Positions 62,301 through 64,000 of a stretch of DNA of 64,000 nt are shown here, one piece after another. The stretch lies in the NCBI RefSeq assembly GCF_014651675.1, contig NZ_BMXI01000009.1:169879-233878 (forward strand). Reading direction: 5' to 3'. The translations under genes and the position numbers were made by a program. The stretch comes from Roseibacillus persicicus. Lineage in GTDB: Bacteria; Verrucomicrobiota; Verrucomicrobiia; Verrucomicrobiales; Akkermansiaceae. The notes below the pieces were generated by a model. The model was not told the origin of the DNA, ran no database searches, and saw nothing but the letters and a program-made list of their open reading frames with translations. Every line of letters begins with the position of its first letter. The first letter of the stretch is position 1.

Positions 62301-62823
62301 CCACATCGCTTCGATGCGAGAAGAAATTAAAAAGAAGGTGATTGAGATATGTCGATGTGAATCTGACGACTCAATACTCTTGTGGCCGCTGAATCTAGGA
62401 GGAATCGAAGGCATGTTTTTGTATATGCGAGATTATTCGGTCCTTGCAAAGGACGGCCTCAAAAAAGCAATTCTTCTTGATCGTTCAGCTTCTCATGACG
62501 TTGTTGTTGCATATTTAGGTGGATTTGGAGCTAAGGCCTATGTGAATGCTGAATGCGGATCTCTTTCCAGTGGCACCGAAACAATCGCGCATACTCGGTT
62601 CCAAGTTTGGAATGAAAGCACTGTCGGATCAATTACTCATCCACCCGTTATTGGCTACACTCAATTTTGGGGGGATTATATTGAACCTTATATTGAAGAA
62701 GCGCACCAGAATCATGTTGAAGTCAATCCCACCACTGGAAGACGACCCGGCGACACGACAAGGCAGGATTTTGTTTGGGATGAACAGATAAATGGAGGAA
62801 ACTTTTTGGATGGTTGGAATTAA
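56392..62823 (+). CDS. Secreted RHS/YD-repeat protein with polymorphic-toxin-like C-terminus
   Basis: 2143 residues. A signal peptide (about 1-27) is followed by a Gly/Ser-rich N-terminal region with Cys pairs (about 70-165), then many YD/RHS repeats from about residue 980, and the conserved core end: [54 protein letters not shown] (about 1850-1902, each under the quote limit only in part). After that lie about 240 residues (1903-2143) of unrecognised, non-repeat sequence, rich in His and Trp near the start. RHS shells enclose toxins in many bacteria. A lipoprotein gene overlaps its end. Confidence 0.85.
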   Translation: [2143 protein letters not shown]

Positions 62824-63214
62824 ACGATGTTCGGTGAGATTTTTTCTAGCCTTGATTTTGCTTACTATTTTTTCTTGCGAGAAAAATCCTGCCGAAGACT
62901 CCCGATTGTTTGGAAGTTGGCGAGTGGAGTATATCGATGGAAAGCGCTATGCTGGAGAAAGAAGGGAGATAACCTTCGCGGAAGACCAAAGCTTCGGTGG
63001 ATGGCTGAAAAATTCCGAAGGCTTCTTTGAAGTTGAAAAAGGACAATGGAGGGTGCTGCCTACCAAAGATGGCAACGAAATTTTAGTTTCATGGAGTGAT
63101 AAGAATGGAACCGAAATTGAACGAAAGTTAAATTTGGGACGATTTTTAGAAGACAGATGGCATCCACCATATCGAACAGTGAAGTATCGAAAAAATGCTG
63201 AAAACACAGATTGA
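62810..63214 (+). CDS. Lipoprotein coupled to the RHS gene, candidate immunity protein
   Basis: About 134 residues from ATG 62810, inside the last codons of the RHS gene (an ATG at 62792 would add six). The lipobox is IFSC near residue 23. The mature part is a small lipocalin-like beta domain (LFGSWRVEYIDGKRYAG...FAEDQSFGGW...GQWRV). Translational coupling to a polymorphic-toxin-like gene is the usual immunity layout. It has no recognised immunity family. Confidence 0.6.
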   Translation: MVGIKRCSVRFFLALILLTIFSCEKNPAEDSRLFGSWRVEYIDGKRYAGERREITFAEDQSFGGWLKNSEGFFEVEKGQWRVLPTKDGNEILVSWSDKNGTEIERKLNLGRFLEDRWHPPYRTVKYRKNAENTD

Positions 63215-63285
63215 AAATGGAAAAGGGGTCGGGAAAAGATTTATGGCAGAAGAAAATAAAAAAGCCTGACCCGAATGGCGCTTGG

Positions 63286-63498
63286 TTAAGCGGGTTTTCG
63301 ATAAGTGGAGCGGTGCGGGATTTCTTCAAAGATTGGGCGAGGCTGGGTCAATAGTTGGTAGCTTTTGGGTATTCTTTTGACGCCTCGCGGTTCTCGTCGA
63401 TTTTGCCGGATCTCCAAGACCTTGGTTGTGCAGATTTCTAACAAACGTTCTCGTAGGTTCTTTCTGCTTCGATGATTAAGGTTCTTTTGCTGGAAGGT
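63286..63498 (-). pseudogene. C-terminal remnant of an IS4-type transposase
   Basis: The minus-strand reading gives about 70 residues ending LLEICTTKVLEIRQNRREPR, then GVKRIPKSYQLLTQPR and a short tail, which is the basic C-terminus of IS4-family transposases (REPRxxKRxPK). The frame breaks at about 63498, where the IS3-family element starts, so that insertion probably split it. Confidence 0.65.
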
Positions 63499-63582
63499 TG
63501 AAGTGGTCCCGGGAAACGGAGCCAGGAGCTTGTTGAAAAGTTGAGCTGGTCTGAAGGGGCAAATGACCCCGAAATCAGACCA

Positions 63583-63900
63583 ATGAAACGAAAAAGAAGA
63601 CATCTCAGTGCGGAGTTCAAAGCCCGCGTCGCAAAAGAAGCGCTTAGAGAAGAGAAAAGCATCCAAGACATTGCGCAGGAGAACGAAATCGCGCCCTCCC
63701 AAGTGAGCGCGTGGAAGAAAGAGCTCGAAGAACGCATGGGCGAACTCTTCGAGCGCAAGAACGGCGTCAACGAGACCGCTAAGCGCGAGGAAAAGCGCGC
63801 TGAGCGCTTGGAACGCAAAGTCGGCCAACTCGTTATCGAGAAGGAGTTCATTGAAAAAAAGTGCGAACAGCTGGGGATCGATCTTAGCGAAAAGCCATGA
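63583..63900 (+). CDS. IS3-family transposase OrfA
   Basis: About 105 residues from ATG 63583 (MKRKRRHLSAEFKARV). N-terminal helix-turn-helix of the transposase_8 type (about 5-50, with SIQDIAQENEIAPSQVSAWKK) and a leucine-zipper-like helix (about 60-100). It binds the element ends. Its stop overlaps the OrfB start; an A-rich run (AAAAAAA, about 63854-63860) is a possible frameshift site for an OrfAB fusion. Confidence 0.9.
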   Translation: MKRKRRHLSAEFKARVAKEALREEKSIQDIAQENEIAPSQVSAWKKELEERMGELFERKNGVNETAKREEKRAERLERKVGQLVIEKEFIEKKCEQLGIDLSEKP

Positions 63901-64000
63901 TCGAAAAAGCCCACAAGAAATTGTCGATTCGCAAGCAGTGCGAGTTGCTCAATGTGAATCGAAACCGCCTGGAACCGCGAACCGAACGAATCACCCGTGA
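63897..64000 (+). CDS. IS3-family transposase OrfB, 5' part
   Basis: ATG 63897 overlaps the OrfA stop (ATGA). The visible start MIEKAHKKLSIRKQCELLNV then NRNRLEPR is typical of OrfB of this group. The catalytic DDE domain lies beyond the window edge. Confidence 0.85.
   Translation, partial: MIEKAHKKLSIRKQCELLNVNRNRLEPRTERITR

Larger units (their letters stand above)
63499..64000 (+). mobile_element. IS3-family insertion sequence, left part (runs off the window)
   Basis: Begins at TGAAGTGGTCCCGGGAAACG (about 63499), a TG-starting end typical of IS3 inverted repeats, followed by OrfA and the start of OrfB. The right end is outside the window. Confidence 0.75.

Noticed and set aside
1..64000. 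CRISPR array or Cas genes
   Set aside because: No repeat-spacer arrays and no Cas motifs seen; the 11-bp and TGTTCA repeats are too short and lack spacers.

Overview
The window reads as a bacterial chromosome segment of the PVC type, most likely Verrucomicrobiota. This is an inference from the ebo cluster (EboB/EboE/EboC), the layout of the rpsO-pnp block, the many secreted peptidases and the very large secreted RHS protein; no marker gene fixes the species. Codon use and base composition by eye are near 50% GC, with a more A+T-rich patch at about 24.3-28.8 kb.

Region 1 (1-12.8 kb) is ordinary chromosome. It holds the ebo genes, two secreted peptidases, a small secreted protein, rpsO and pnp each followed by a strong terminator, a methyltransferase, an M16 zinc peptidase, and tRNA-Leu(CAG).

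Region 2 (12.8 to about 50.7 kb) is an integrated plasmid or integrative conjugative element that starts directly at the tRNA-Leu 3' end. In order it carries: an excisionase-like protein; a metallopeptidase, an unknown protein and a sigma-factor-like protein; a P-type/VirB conjugation operon (VirB2, B3, B4, B7-like, B5, B6, B8, B9, B10); a frameshifted integrase remnant; a three-gene LodA/LodB/ferritin-like redox cassette; VirD4, a membrane protein and a ParA-like ATPase; an orphan Phd antitoxin and a VapBC pair; a hairpin-rich and iteron-rich stretch that looks like oriT plus a centromere; a TrwC-type (MobF) relaxase; a MobC/MobA-type (MobP) relaxase pair; a KfrA-like protein; repeat-rich DNA; a RepC-like replication initiator with a probable counter-transcribed RNA in its leader; and a methylase-like gene. 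A five-gene defence operon follows on the minus strand: HsdR, HsdM, HsdS, a PtuA-like ATPase and a PtuB-like HNH nuclease (type I restriction-modification joined to a Septu-like pair). Upstream of that operon sits a 200-residue catalytic-domain-only tyrosine recombinase flanked by two inverted 27-bp sites, an arrangement like a FimB-type DNA inversion switch.

Region 3 (50.7-64 kb) is accessory chromosome: small proteins of unknown role, a secreted nucleosidase-like protein, a TPR protein, a thrombospondin-3-repeat protein, a 2143-residue RHS/YD-repeat protein with a 240-residue unrecognised C-terminal domain, a lipoprotein translationally coupled to it (a candidate immunity protein), a fragment of an IS4-type transposase, and the start of an IS3-family element that runs off the window.

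The most notable signals are the helically phased 11-bp repeat array beside six hairpins upstream of the MobF relaxase, the recombinase with its inverted sites upstream of the RM-Septu operon, and the RepC leader with an antisense terminator. All functional statements are from reading sequence and known family motifs; no database search was run.
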